Shown here piece by piece: positions 52,101 through 58,886 of a DNA stretch of 64,000 nucleotides; the stretch's first letter is position 1; each line of letters begins with the position of its first letter. The position numbers and the translations under genes were made by a program. The notes under the pieces were generated by a model that was not told where the DNA came from, did not search any database, and saw only the letters and a list, made by a program, of their open reading frames with translations. The stretch comes from Siphonodentalium dalli (Eukaryota; Mollusca; Scaphopoda; Gadilida; Siphonodentaliidae). The DNA lies in the NCBI GenBank assembly GCA_032622095.1, contig CP136067.1, forward strand, positions 176,798,556 through 176,862,555, given 5' to 3'.

Positions 52101-55100
52101 ATCACACCAGACAGCATGTTTATCCCCATTCTAATTCACACCAAGCGAAAAATCATGCTGTAGACATGAGAATCTGTCAAAGAGTTGCTGAACTGGACAT
52201 GATTGACATTTTACAAACAATTAATTAATATCATTTCCTCCTAGAAATTGTACTCCACTACATAAGGATATAATTCCATATTTCAAATAGAAATAAACTC
52301 AGCAATTCAAAGGAATCCACAAAATCCATTGACTCAAATTCTTTTTCACATTGGATATGTATAATTTATATTAATAAATGCAAGTTTTGTGGCCAAGTTG
52401 CACCACGGTCAGGGATGGATCCAGGGATTTTTTGGGGACACCTGTTTTGGGACCATGATATGCCGAAGGCATATCCCGAAGTCTGTAGGCCCGAGATGGG
52501 GGTAGGTACGGGAGGGGGGTCGCCCCCTTTCTAATAGGTGCAAAAAGATCCCACATAAGAAAATGCACTGGTTTACAAGGTCAAGATAAAGGCCAATGTA
52601 TTATCTTATATATGCGAGGCTCCTCAGATGGGAGACTCTCATTTATATAAGAGAATGCATTGGCACAGGATTTTTGCAAAATTTCAAGAAGCCCCAGTCA
52701 TGAAAGGGTTAAAATATTTTTCACTGCACACTTGATTAAGCAAATAAAGGCTCTATATCAACTGTATATTGATGATTTGCATTGCATGTTGTTGAATTAT
52801 AATAGAAGATTTCCTTCAAAATATAGAAAATTCAGCTTTAATTAAACTATCCACTGCAATTTGGGGACATTTAAGCCACCATAGTTTGGGCGCCCAAACC
52901 TGTAACAGGTATCAAAAGAGCCCTGGATCCTTCCCTGACCACGGTATTACACTACTGACATTGCATCAGTGCCAGTGCATGGTCAAGGCATCAAACTTCA
53001 TCGCATATAGTGAACAGCGGTTCGCTGCTTGCAATGTCATGTCTGCTGTTATTACGTCATCATTCCGACGTCCTGCATTTGGTTTTGAAAGACTTGTATC
53101 AATTAATTGTCTGATTAATTGTCCTGACATTCACGCAATCAATCCAAAGTGCGATTCAATCACACTTCAAATTTTATATTGTTGTCCCTGGGAACGAAGG
53201 TACTTCTGAGATATACACATAATGATTTAAATATTTTTTTAATCAGTGAACATGCCCTAGTTTGAATACATGCATCACGCTATGTGAAACCATATGATTT
53301 TACGACAGCTACACCTGGGCATCTGATAATCACAGCTGCGGAAATTGGATTTACCTGTCAGCAGAGTGAATGAGCACATTATTTTAACTTATGATATACA
53401 TCTTTTTATATTTGAAATTAAATGTAATGTCTGCACACTCTTTAATTCTGGAATGCAAATTGTTTATGGTGACCGATTAGGCATGCAAACATCATGGGCT
53501 GATGACCTACGTCCATGCCATACCTACCACAATATGAGAAGGTAGCCCAATTTGCACTAAGTGTCAATAAATCAGTGATGACTTGTTCTGAAATTTTGCA
53601 AACATATATGGATTGTTAGTGTTCATAAACTACTCTTTATGTTTTTGTTTAGGAATCTTACTATGTAATTACATTTCAATTTGTCAAAATATATATATTT
53701 TTTTTTCTGATAAAAATCGGTTTATAATTAGTGACGATAGAAAATCCAAGCAATTCTTGGCAATGTTGAAAATTTGAAATCATCATCAACCTACTTGTAT
53801 GTATTGACATGTATATAACATTGATTCAAAGTGACCTTATATTCGTGCATCTATTGTGCACTCAGCGTCTTTTATGCATCTCATGTCCACATAAATGCAG
53901 TGAATCTGGAAATATTCTCTCTCAATGTTCTCCATATCTGCAGGGTTGCTGAGAAAATGTTTTTTTTTTCAACCAAATTCATCAATAAACTTCTCTCCTT
54001 TTAACAATTCAGTGCTGGCTCTCATCTGCATTTTGTTCTGTTCTGTTTATTCATGTTCCTCTATTTGAGAGTTAATCCTTTACCCAACAAACCGGCCAAA
54101 ACCGGCCAAATAACGCTTCAACAGCCTAAAATATCTTCGGTCTGTCTCAATAGAACCATACAAATATGGATATAATTGGAACCGGCTCCTTGACCACATT
54201 GTGATAGTTACAGTTATGCCCTGTGCCAATGCATTCTCTTATATATGCGAGTCGACCATAGGTCGCCTCGCATATATAAGAGAATGCATTGGCCTAAAAA
54301 AAATCTTTTTTTAACACTTTTTACCATTTTTTCTTACATTCTTTAACAATTTTATAATTTTTAATGTGTTAAGCCAATGCATTCTCTTATATATGCGAGG
54401 CGACCTATGGTCGACTCGCATATATAAGATAATGCATTGGCACAGGGCCGTTATGTTGGGTAAAGGGTTAAACATCTTATTCTTGGACATGTGATATATA
54501 CCCTGTCTTCCAGTTAATTTAAATTCTGGGGGCAGGTGCGGTGAGGTAATGTGCCATTATGCTGCTTGTCATGCATGTTCCTTCTACAAATTGTGATGTG
54601 GGTATTCAGTTGATAATTTTAGACAACAGGAACTGCGCTGGTACAGCATTAAAGATCCTGTGCCAGTGCATTATTTTATATATGTGAGTCTCCCATAAGG
54701 AGCCTTGCATATATAAGAATGCAATGGCATGCAAGGTAAAGGTAAATATTGTTAGGCCAATGTATTCTCTTATATATGCGAGGCTCACTATGACCATGGG
54801 AGACTCACATATATAAGAGAATGCATTGGCACATGCAGGTTTTTGCAAAATTTCATGAAGCTCCAGTCATGGAAGGGTTAACTAAATGCGAGAAATTAAT
54901 TTTCTTAGGCAATGACGGGCTGTAAATGGGTCCCATTTCCAATGGCAAATAGTCAGGTTTAGTCAAAATTTCTTAACCCGAAATTCCTAAATCTCACAAC
55001 ATCTTCTAAACATAAGATGACGATGTTCAAGTCCACTCGCTCTAATTTCTCAAAATACTCGTATTTAAATTCGTGCAGTACTATTTTTCACACCAACCAT

Positions 55101-58100
55101 CGGTGCGCGAATTTAAAACTGAGTGAAAAATAGAATGACTCCTGAATTTATGCCAAACCGTAGAGAAAATAACAGGGTTATTTGTTTGTGAGTAACTTAT
55201 ATTACAGAAGATTGGACTGATAAAATAGACAATTATATTCACACGCGCGGGCAACCAATCTCAATACAATTATTGACATTTAAAGCGATAAATAATTGTA
55301 AAATCTTTGACATTTCAATGCTTGTAAAAATATACTTATTCCAGACTGAAGCTGCACGAAAGCATGTCTTCATACCCATAACCCAGCATGGAGTGGCGCC
55401 ACATGTACAACCATCTTCACAACAAAATTATAGTGCAGTTATGTTCTCCTCGATGTAAATTTCCATCTTCTGTAGGATCAATTACAAACAAACTGTCATA
55501 AAAATTTATGTTTTTGTTCGTTTTGAATTTGCGCAGCATGGTGTGCGAATTCAAAGTGCACTAATTTAAAACTGAGTGAAAAATAATACTGCATGAATTT
55601 AAATACATGTAAGAGTAATGTAAACAATGTAGGAAATACATTAACCCTTCCATGGCTGGAGCTTCCTGAAATTTAGCAAAAACCCTGTGCCAATGCATTC
55701 TCTTATATCTGCGAGTCTCCCATAGGGAGCCTCACATACATAAGAGAATACTTTGGCCTAACAATATTTGACTTTACTTTGTAAGTCATAGCATTTTCTT
55801 ATATATGCAAGGCTCCATATTTAAGAGAATGCACTGGCACAGGATCTTTAATGCTGAATGAGCGTAGTTCCCATCATGAAAGGGTTAAGCTGTTTGATTA
55901 TACTCATTTTCACAATAAAAATGCTTGTCCTAATTCCCAGTAATACCTGTATGCCTCTAGGAAGCAAATGTTCCCAATGGAAATGCAACTCACAGCATAT
56001 AAACTTGAAACGGAGGTATTTCAATAAATTTTTTAACAAAACTGCCAGCACATGCCGCCATTCTTTTTTACAAAAATATACAACTGACTCTGGTTGGCGA
56101 CATCATACTTATTAGTTTATGGGCGATTTGTTCAGGCCGAATGAAGGAAGACCTGATTGTTTACAATTCTGCGTAATTCAGAGGTCGTATTTTACGAAAT
56201 GGCGCAGCTGATGTTGTTGAATATTTTGATAGTAATCGACTCCTTAAACACAGCAGAATTATGGGTATCTTGTCAGGTTTTAGTCGGAAATATGGCTTGT
56301 TGCCATTCATCAGAAAGCTTTCCACGAGAGCTTTCCGATGAATGGCAACAAGCCCTATTTCCGACTAAATCCTGAAAAGTTACCCATAATTCTGCTGTGT
56401 TTAAGGAGTCGATACTTAGAGCATTACTGTAGTTTACATTATGAATTCTTCAAATGGGTGTGGAGGCTGATTTGTAAAATATTAGTTTGATGAAGTGATA
56501 TAAGGCCAATATAAAAACATTGCTAGATTTACATCCCCTCCAGACCCTATTTCAGTCCCCTCCTCAATTTTTTTTTATTTGGATATCTTTTTACATGTAC
56601 AGGTATAAGTAAATTTTATTCTTGCCTTAACCCTTTACCCAACAGAAGGGCCCTGTGCCAATGCATTCTCTTATATATGCGAGTCGACCATAGGTCGCCT
56701 CGCATATATAAGAGAATGCATTGGCTTAACACATTAAAAATTATAAAATTGTTAAAGAATGTAAGAAAAAATGGTAAAAAGTGTTAAAAAAATATTTTTT
56801 TTAGGCCAATGCATTCTCTTATATATGCGAGGCGACCTATGGTCGACTCGCATATATAAGAGAATGCATTGGCACAGGGTATAACTGTAACTATCACAAT
56901 GTGGTCAAGGAGCCGGTTCCAATGATATCCATATTTGTATGGTTCTATTGAGACAGACGGAAGATATTTTAGGCTGTTGAAGCTTTATTTGGCCGGTTTT
57001 GGCCGGTTTGTTGGGTAAAGAGTTAACTGTCAAATTGGATTTCAATGACCCATTAATCAGTCTATTTTGATCAAATTGGACAATCGAAATCACCTTGTGT
57101 CATATAAGTTAGGATACTGCTTCAATATCTAGAAGATTAGAACTGTCCATTAATTATAAAAAAATTAAATAAGCCGTCCCGCCTCATTTCTCTGAAAAAG
57201 TTGGATGTAAATCTAGTAATTTATTTATATTGGCCGAAGCAAATAAATTAGTTTCTTGGAACATGATTAGATAAATATAGGTATCTTAGCACTCAAAATT
57301 GATTTACCAGAAACTCATACCGTAATGCCCAAAGTAATTGACCACTTAACCACAGCAGAATTGTGGGTAATTTTTCAGGATTTAGTCGGAAATATGGCTT
57401 GTTGCCATTCATCGGAAAGCTCTCGGCTAAATCCTGAAAAATTACCCACAATTCTGCTGTGGTTAAGTGGTCAATTACTTTGGGAATTACTGTAGGATCA
57501 TTGTATTGTTTTAAAGGTACTAAATCCGATTCGATGGTCCCCATATAATCAGATTCCAACAACATCAACAACATTTTTAGAAATGCTGCTTCAGTTATCT
57601 GAATTGATTATTTTTGCCGAAAATAATGCTAACCACTGTCAACTATAGTATAAAATTGCACAGTACGTGTTATTTATCACCATTTTGTTCGACGAAATTT
57701 GGCCTTATCAACAGAAAGCCTCTTGATTTTAGAGTTATCCATCTTCATCCAGTCCGAGACTGTGGGCCCATCGACTGTTTACTGGGCACTAATAATAGAT
57801 TTCAGAAATAGTTATCTAAAAACTCTGAGCTTTGATATAGGTGGGTTCTTCGACTCAAATCAAATATTTTTTACCCCCAAATCCAAATAAATAGTAATTG
57901 AGGGGCGCTTTATCTGATTATGCATCTTTAAACTTCCACTTTTAAGATAACAATCATAACACACTGAAAGACACTGAGAACATATTTAATAAAGTAATGC
58001 AAAAGTAATTGAATTAACATGACTTTTTGTGAAGTAATGCTACTTTCCATTACATGTAATGCAAATGGAAAATCTCAGTTGCATCCCTAGTGTCAATCTA

Positions 58101-58886
58101 ATGTCATGTTTTATATGAATCATGATGTATATATTTTTATTTAATATTGTTATTTATTATGTTACATGTAGATAAATATTTTTTAAAAGATGCAAAGAGT
58201 AAAATATCATCATTGTAATACAGCATTTTGTGAAACACAACGAGGCAGTATTAGTAGTAGTAATAGTATTAACCCTTTCAGTGCCAAGTCTGATTTTTGT
58301 ATCAACCCATATTTCCTTGTTCATTTTTCAAATTTATTGATTATAATAATGTGATACATAGATGGAAAGAGCTCTTGGAGCTCTTTCCATCAATGTATCA
58401 CATTATTATAATCAATAAATTTGAAAAATGATCAAGGAAATACAACCAAGAGCTCTTTCCATCTACATGTATGTATCACATTATTATAATCAATAAATTT
58501 GAAAAATGATCAAGGAAATATGGGCTGATACAAAAATCGGACTTGGCACTGAAAGGGTTAATGAATTTGCAATGGAAATTAGCTGGAATAATATTTTTTT
58601 TGCATGAATTTTTGTCATTGTCATTCAGAGTTAACCTGACATCAATGTATACTCGCCCTCTAAGTTTTAAACATTGGGTTGGGCATATGTTCGAGGACCA
58701 TCCAAAGATGTTTTGGGAGCAAAAACATAGACTGGGTTTATCCTCAGGGATGGGCTTGCTGGCAGGTGTATACAGTAATATGTCTTTAATTATGATATGT
58801 TTTTTCAGGATCGAAGAGAACGTGAGCAGCAGGAATTAGAGAGCGCTAAGGAAATCGCTGACGATGATTTCGACGGATTCCCCTGA
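21982..58886 (+). CDS. PSMD3: 26S proteasome non-ATPase regulatory subunit 3 (Rpn3), complete 11-exon gene
   Basis: PSMD3/Rpn3 is a scaffold subunit of the 19S regulatory particle lid, which helps dock ubiquitinated substrates and the deubiquitinase onto the 26S proteasome (family knowledge). CDS exons: 21982-22123, 23938-24128, 28162-28302, 28839-28975, 30619-30809, 32155-32258, 34745-34859, 37365-37588, 39436-39591, 42756-42806, 58809-58886. Their lengths sum to 1530 nt, giving 509 residues and a stop; the human protein is about 534 residues. Every junction has AG/GT and the phases agree. The N-terminus is Lys/Glu-rich, the middle is helical-repeat-like, and the C-terminal half carries the PCI/winged-helix region (motifs [51 protein letters not shown]). 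The acidic tail ends DDDFDGFP. The start ATG has A at -3 and G at +4. Intron lengths run from 536 bp (intron 3) to 16,002 bp (intron 10). Oddities are the tandem array at the exon 5 acceptor and the duplicated C-terminal coding segment. Confidence 0.96.
22320..22974. mobile_element. PIF/Harbinger-like MITE in PSMD3 intron 1
   Basis: Inverted ends GTGTCGGCGCACACGATCCC are flanked by TTA on both sides (22317-22319, 22975-22977). A 3-bp TTA duplication is the PIF/Harbinger signature. The interior includes repeated CCGATTAAATCGG-like blocks near both ends and AT-rich unique sequence. No ORF. Confidence 0.75.
22978..23937. other. Rest of PSMD3 intron 1, apparently unique
   Basis: AT-rich single-copy-looking intron sequence. 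A GGACCGCGGACCGTACCG block at about 23848-23866 is locally GC-rich. No other feature was seen. Confidence 0.4.
23938..24128 (+). CDS. PSMD3: PSMD3 exon 2 (residues 48-111)
   Basis: Acceptor TTGTCAG, donor GTAGGC. Encodes [20 protein letters not shown] and RALRSL, then a helical segment ending GFLDQ. The KEPRF..RALR core is the conserved start of the Rpn3 helical domain. The exon ends in phase 0. Confidence 0.94.
24880..25190 (-). mobile_element. tRNA-derived SINE, intron 2
   Basis: On the minus strand a tRNA-like head has A box TAGCCCAGTGGTTAGAG (complement of 25164-25180) and B box GTGAGTTCGCGCC (complement of 25118-25131) at tRNA-like spacing. A non-tRNA body follows (24880-25110) with GACTCTTGGGCAAGGTCACT. 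The combination indicates a Pol III-transcribed SINE rather than a tRNA gene. The family name is not assigned. Confidence 0.65.
25464..25874 (+). mobile_element. Family A double-hairpin TTAA MITE, copy 1
   Basis: Family A, defined here: ~370-411 bp, ends TTAACCCTTTACCCAACA / TGTTGGGTAAAGGGTTAA, with a CCGGCC-containing 5' arm and two internal ~65-bp perfect hairpins (CAATGCATTCTCTTATATA stem, GTCGACCATAGGTCGC loop region) separated by a T-rich spacer. TTAA at both ends suggests piggyBac-type insertion. In this copy the internal ends of the hairpins are partly replaced by spacer sequence. Confidence 0.85.
27027..27427 (+). mobile_element. Family A double-hairpin TTAA MITE, copy 2
   Basis: Intact ends with TTAA on each side and both hairpins present (27182-27248 and 27331-27397). 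Lies in PSMD3 intron 2. Confidence 0.88.
27519..27600. mobile_element. Short hairpin MITE (AATAAGTTCAACAAA arms)
   Basis: GGGAAATTTCAG..AATAAGTTCAACAAAT is followed by its inverse ending GAACATTTCCTAAG. A second copy lies at 50640-50706 and a half-copy at 49139-49172. Confidence 0.6.
27704..28005. repeat. Dispersed repeat matching the window start (1-300)
   Basis: TCATTCTTATATAT, AATTAAATGCAGTGACTCT, CGAGAAGTAAATATTTACAA and TTCATGCACC[T/C]GAACAAG occur in the same order at 1-300 and here. A subterminal block CGGTGGGGTGATCAAA at 27640 also occurs near 25962. Confidence 0.75.
28162..28302 (+). CDS. PSMD3: PSMD3 exon 3 (residues 112-158)
   Basis: Acceptor TTTTTATAG, donor GTCAGT. The 141-nt phase-0 exon encodes [21 protein letters not shown], matching the conserved PSMD3 FRPRTGK..PLLPEVE segment. 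It is too divided by introns to appear as a long ORF and was found by homology. Confidence 0.94.
28839..28975 (+). CDS. PSMD3: PSMD3 exon 4 (residues 159-203 plus 2 nt)
   Basis: Acceptor TATTTCAG. Encodes [20 protein letters not shown] and [22 protein letters not shown]. Two overlapping donors are possible, after AGG (GTGTAT) or two bases later (GTATGTAA). The latter is the stronger consensus and is the only one that keeps frame with exon 5, giving Arg-Val-Phe-Leu at the junction. Confidence 0.93.
29425..30015. mobile_element. Family C element with three hairpin blocks, intron 4
   Basis: Starts CCTGAGTTTAGTGTGCCTGTC and ends GACAGGCACACTAAACTCAG. It ends within about 20 bp of the first acceptor of the exon 5 array. 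Confidence 0.72.
30015..30662 (+). repeat. Ten-copy ~64-bp tandem array of the exon 5 splice acceptor and exon start
   Basis: Each unit holds TATATTGAATGTTTCAG plus the first ~45 bases of exon 5. Acceptor-adjacent first bases lie at 30038, 30109, 30173, 30237, 30301, 30363, 30427, 30491, 30555 and 30619, with spacings of 71, 64, 64, 64, 62, 64, 64, 64 and 64. The nine upstream copies stop soon after (GAC TGT ATA TAT TGA or similar). The copy starting at 30301 has a 2-bp deletion and stays open for longer. The final copy is the real exon start. Confidence 0.93.
30619..30809 (+). CDS. PSMD3: PSMD3 exon 5 (residues 204-267)
   Basis: Acceptor TGTTTCAG, donor GTAAGA. Encodes [18 protein letters not shown], then [20 protein letters not shown] and WARYLFYLG, all highly conserved in PSMD3. 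This acceptor is the last of ten near-identical ones in a tandem array. It is chosen because only this copy runs on into YEGQSVLLN without a stop and keeps the phase (1+189+1 nt). Confidence 0.94.
31684..32055. repeat. ~190-bp tandem duplication upstream of exon 6
   Basis: ATGTTGAAATTTTCTAAGT, AATAACTCCGTCAAAAAATA and CTGTAGGAGGAG occur in both units. It ends in GACGGACGGACGAACGGACG about 80 bp before the exon. Confidence 0.8.
32155..32258 (+). CDS. PSMD3: PSMD3 exon 6 (residues 268-302)
   Basis: Acceptor CATTACAG, donor GTATGT. Encodes [20 protein letters not shown] and [14 protein letters not shown], the conserved helical repeat leading into the PCI domain. The acceptor lies about 45 bp after a GGACGGACGAACGG-rich repeat end, so repeat insertion has come very close to the splice site. 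Confidence 0.95.
32340..32690. repeat. ~150-bp tandem duplication, intron 6
   Basis: ACTACTTTGATCCCGGGAGC / CTACTTTAATCCCTGGGAAC, then GGTCCAATT..CACATGCGACC, CTCATATA and GGCATGTTTCTGGACC, in both units. Confidence 0.7.
32759..33243. mobile_element. Family J element, reverse copy, intron 6
   Basis: TTTCCTCAAGAATATACTGA and the CACGAAGGCCATCCGT end match the family in reverse orientation. The outer TTAA ends are worn. Confidence 0.5.
33715..34395. repeat. ~180-bp tandem array (three units) with CCGT-rich head, intron 6
   Basis: Starts with a TCCGTCCGTCCG run. The units share GATAACTCCAGTTT, CCAAAGTTGGTATGTGTATT and TTTTTCGACTTAGAATTTGA. Ends GCCACGCCCTAGCGATGCTC. Confidence 0.8.
34745..34859 (+). 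CDS. PSMD3: PSMD3 exon 7 (residues 303-340)
   Basis: Acceptor TTTCTACAG, donor GTTAGC. Encodes [18 protein letters not shown] and [18 protein letters not shown]. The [14 protein letters not shown] motif is diagnostic of PSMD3. The exon ends in phase 1. Confidence 0.95.
35265..35765. repeat. ~170-bp tandem units, intron 7
   Basis: CAAACCATATTTGATATATG and AACAATATC[T/C]..GGACGA[T/G]TTCGAAAACC occur twice, with a diverged unit at the left following GGCTGGCGGGCTGGCGGCGG. Confidence 0.7.
35995..36725. repeat. Element with GACCCGACTTCGTCCGGGC head and 120-bp units, intron 7
   Basis: Begins CTAGCAGGTGACCCGACTTC and holds two 120-bp units, then GGTGCCCGTTTCAAGGTGAA..GAAAATCTGACCC and AAACAGACAGACAGAAG. 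Inverse heads (CGAAGTCGGG[T/C]CAC..) occur at 31509 and 32737. Confidence 0.6.
37085..37291. mobile_element. Family B hairpin element (partial), intron 7
   Basis: Family B resembles A in its CATTCTCTTATATA hairpins but has different arms (CCATGACTGGAGCTTCC / GCAGCTCCCGTCATGAAAGG). This copy starts near ATCCCTTTGATGACG, has a reduced first hairpin and ends at GAAAGAGTTAA. Confidence 0.6.
37365..37588 (+). CDS. PSMD3: PSMD3 exon 8 (residues 341-415, PCI domain)
   Basis: Acceptor TTTCACAG, donor GTTTGT. Encodes [53 protein letters not shown] and [12 protein letters not shown]. This is the most conserved part of the protein and covers much of the PCI domain, with the start of its winged helix. 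It ends in phase 0. Confidence 0.96.
37745..38185. mobile_element. Family C paired-hairpin element, intron 8
   Basis: Starts GACTGAGTTTAGTGTGCC. Hairpins at 37773-37864 and 38080-38172, with the full family interior (CTGCTATGGAAGACATAGAC). This is the best reference for the intact site of the nested hAT-like element. Confidence 0.7.
38365..38810. mobile_element. Family F element (AGGCCCACTTAATTTTCGA ends), intron 8
   Basis: Left GCCCACTTAATTTTCGAAC, right CTCGAAAATTAAGTGGGCCT followed by TTAA. Related ends occur at 8936-8954, 31569-31595 and 60571-60924. The window's last 40 bases match its interior (ATATACCATTTGAAAGAGGA). Confidence 0.65.
38807..39206 (-). mobile_element. Family A double-hairpin TTAA MITE, copy 3
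   Basis: Reverse orientation, both hairpins present, in PSMD3 intron 8. Its left TTAA coincides with the terminal TTAA of the family F element ending there, so it inserted at, or immediately next to, the end of another element. Confidence 0.88.
39436..39591 (+). CDS. PSMD3: PSMD3 exon 9 (residues 416-467)
   Basis: Acceptor TCATTTCAG, donor GTTAGA. This 52-codon phase-0 exon encodes [39 protein letters not shown] and IHNQSVK, the end of the PCI/winged-helix region and the following C-terminal helix. Confidence 0.96.
39906..40293 (+). mobile_element. Family A double-hairpin TTAA MITE, copy 4
   Basis: Complete copy in intron 9. It interrupts the second unit of a tandem repeat whose first unit (about 39700-39760) shows the uninterrupted sequence. 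Confidence 0.88.
40525..40825. mobile_element. Family C element, intron 9
   Basis: A complete hairpin at about 40532-40630, then a right half-hairpin at 40760-40800 with terminal CACTATTTCAAGGCTTG. Confidence 0.6.
40870..42340. mobile_element. Family C element split by a nested insertion, intron 9
   Basis: Hairpin 1 at 40883-40975, interior interrupted by the 1067-bp insertion, interior resumes at GCTATGGGAGATCTAGG, hairpin 2 at 42230-42322. Confidence 0.7.
40994..42060. mobile_element. 1067-bp hAT-like element nested in a family C element
   Basis: Begins CAGGGATGTGC and ends GCACATCCCTG. GCTATG directly flanks both sides (40988-40993, 42061-42066). Removing it restores the family C sequence CTGCTATGGGAGAT, which is seen uninterrupted in other copies (compare 37869-37885). 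Internally it is GC-rich, with no transposase-like ORF. Confidence 0.75.
42362..42633 (+). mobile_element. Family B double-hairpin element, intron 9
   Basis: Starts TTAACCTTCCATGACTGG, has two GTCTCCCATAG-type hairpins, then CAGCGCAGCTCCCGTCATGAA, and ends at GGTTAA. Confidence 0.7.
42756..42806 (+). CDS. PSMD3: PSMD3 exon 10 (residues 468-484)
   Basis: This 51-nt exon between TATTTCAG and GTACGT encodes [17 protein letters not shown], nearly identical to the conserved [17 protein letters not shown] of animal PSMD3. It was too short to stand out as an ORF. Confidence 0.95.
42906..43276 (+). mobile_element. Family A double-hairpin TTAA MITE, copy 5
   Basis: Only 100 bp after exon 10. The second hairpin has lost about 14 bp of its left arm (TATATACCTATGG), the same deletion as in the copy at 48500, so the two share a recent ancestor. 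Confidence 0.87.
43535..46500. repeat. Tandem array of ~18 copies of a ~160-bp unit, intron 10
   Basis: The unit includes ACATGGCCGCCAGCAGCCAT, CTTGGATTTTACTCTTTGTA, AGCACGGGCTACAGGTCGTA and ACATGTAGATGGGAACGAGT. GGAACGAGT recurs about every 150-167 bp from 43851 to 46263. Two unit subtypes alternate (GGATTTCAAAATTCAATCC versus GGATTTTACTCTTTGTATG). The array is bounded by AGCTCAACTTTACTTTGT at the left and CAAGTTGAGCTACAGTGTCA near 46580 at the right. A single related unit lies at 16660-16850 and a right-end fragment at 36745-36870. Confidence 0.88.
46906..48363. mobile_element. Family J element (TTAAAGGCACGGATGGC ends), intron 10
   Basis: TTAAAGGCACGGATGGCTTT at the left, AAGGCCATCCATGCCTTTAA at the right. 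Related ends are seen at 32759-33243 and 7744/10780. The middle holds GGGCGAAGT-bearing inserts at about 47295-47395 and 48085-48175. Confidence 0.6.
48500..48890 (+). mobile_element. Family A double-hairpin TTAA MITE, copy 6
   Basis: Carries the same left-arm deletion in hairpin 2 as the copy at 42906. Intron 10. Confidence 0.87.
49477..49675 (+). mobile_element. Family B element, shortened, intron 10
   Basis: From CTAACCCTTCCATGATTGG to CCGTCATGAAAAGGTTAA. One hairpin is retained and the second is collapsed. Confidence 0.65.
49931..50329 (+). mobile_element. Family A double-hairpin TTAA MITE, copy 7
   Basis: Complete. Its flanks (TTCATGCCTCTTATT on the left, CCCATTCTATACTAAATGG on the right) recur joined together at about 50434-50469, giving a paralogous near-empty site. 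Confidence 0.9.
50328..50565. repeat. Short-unit tandem array of intron 10 flank
   Basis: Units of CCCATTCTATACTAAATGG..ATTCTCCCATGCAGTAATAA, full-length (about 55 bp) or as 25-bp sub-units. One unit boundary holds the near-empty insertion site. Confidence 0.8.
50640..50706. mobile_element. Short hairpin MITE, second copy
   Basis: GGAAATGTTTACATAATAAG..TTCAACAAAT then ATGTTGAACTTACTAACTG..AACATTTCC. Confidence 0.6.
51241..51640 (-). mobile_element. Family A double-hairpin TTAA MITE, copy 8
   Basis: Complete, reverse orientation, in intron 10, TTAA at both ends. Confidence 0.88.
51641..52400. other. Unassigned part of intron 10
   Basis: AT-rich, no recognised repeat. One internal inverted match (ATAAACATGATGTCTGG at 51972 versus CCAGACAGCATGTTTATCCC at about 52108) suggests a ~150-bp old palindromic element. 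Confidence 0.35.
52410..52937. mobile_element. hAT-like non-autonomous element with 8-bp target duplication
   Basis: Inverted ends CAGGGATGGATCCAGGG / CCCTGGATCCTTCCCTG are flanked on both sides by ACCACGGT (52402-52409 and 52938-52945). An 8-bp duplication with CAGGG ends is characteristic of hAT transposons. A family B fragment (about 52555-52711) lies inside it. There is no transposase ORF. Confidence 0.82.
52946..54060. other. Unassigned part of intron 10
   Basis: Low-repeat sequence with short open frames that do not resemble proteins. Nothing further supported. Confidence 0.35.
54072..54471 (+). mobile_element. Family A double-hairpin TTAA MITE, copy 9
   Basis: Complete. One terminal substitution (TTAATCCTTT) in the left inverted repeat. 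Confidence 0.88.
54620..54882 (-). mobile_element. Family B double-hairpin element, intron 10
   Basis: Reverse copy: GCGCTGGTACAGCATTAAAG arm, two hairpins, AGCTCCAGTCATGGAAGGGT arm and a TTAA end. The left end is truncated. Confidence 0.65.
55071..55606. mobile_element. MITE with GTATTTAAATTCGTGCAGTA ends, intron 10
   Basis: The left end GTATTTAAATTCGTGCAGTA..TTTTTCAC is matched in inverse by GTGAAAAATAATACTGCATG..TTTAAATAC. About 30-bp inverted ends. Subterminal GTGCGCGAATTTAAAACTGA is repeated at about 55552-55576. Confidence 0.6.
55640..55888 (+). mobile_element. Family B double-hairpin element, intron 10
   Basis: Starts TTAACCCTTCCATGGCTGG and ends CATCATGAAAGGGTTAA. The second hairpin is degraded. 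Confidence 0.7.
56229..56431. mobile_element. Family D MITE, copy in intron 10
   Basis: Full palindrome with centre GAAAGCTTTCCACGAGAGC. One arm reads ATCGACTCCTTAAACACAGC. Confidence 0.7.
56627..57026 (-). mobile_element. Family A double-hairpin TTAA MITE, copy 10
   Basis: Complete, reverse orientation. One substitution in the right end (GTAAAGAGTTAA). Confidence 0.88.
57319..57494. mobile_element. Family D MITE, copy in intron 10
   Basis: ACCGTAATGCCC to GGAATTACTGTA. The arms pair over about 80 bp each. Confidence 0.75.
57511..57931. mobile_element. Family E element, intron 10
   Basis: TTAAAGGTACTAAATCCGAT to CTGATTATGCATCTTTAA. Opposite internal order to the copy at 1488. Confidence 0.65.
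58269..58561. mobile_element. TTAA-ended palindromic MITE in intron 10
   Basis: TTAACCCTTTCAGTGCCAAG / CTTGGCACTGAAAGGGTTAA. The inner arm TGATTATAATAATGTGATAC occurs three times, two of them inverted to the first. This is a third family sharing the TTAACCCTTT terminus with A and B. Confidence 0.75.
58809..58886 (+). CDS. PSMD3: PSMD3 exon 11, terminal coding exon (residues 485-509)
   Basis: Acceptor TTTTTTCAG follows a 16-kb intron. Encodes [20 protein letters not shown] then FDGFP and TGA. The acidic ...FP tail is typical of PSMD3. The end of this exon is tandemly duplicated immediately downstream. Confidence 0.94.
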   Translation, partial: DRREREQQELESAKEIADDDFDGFP

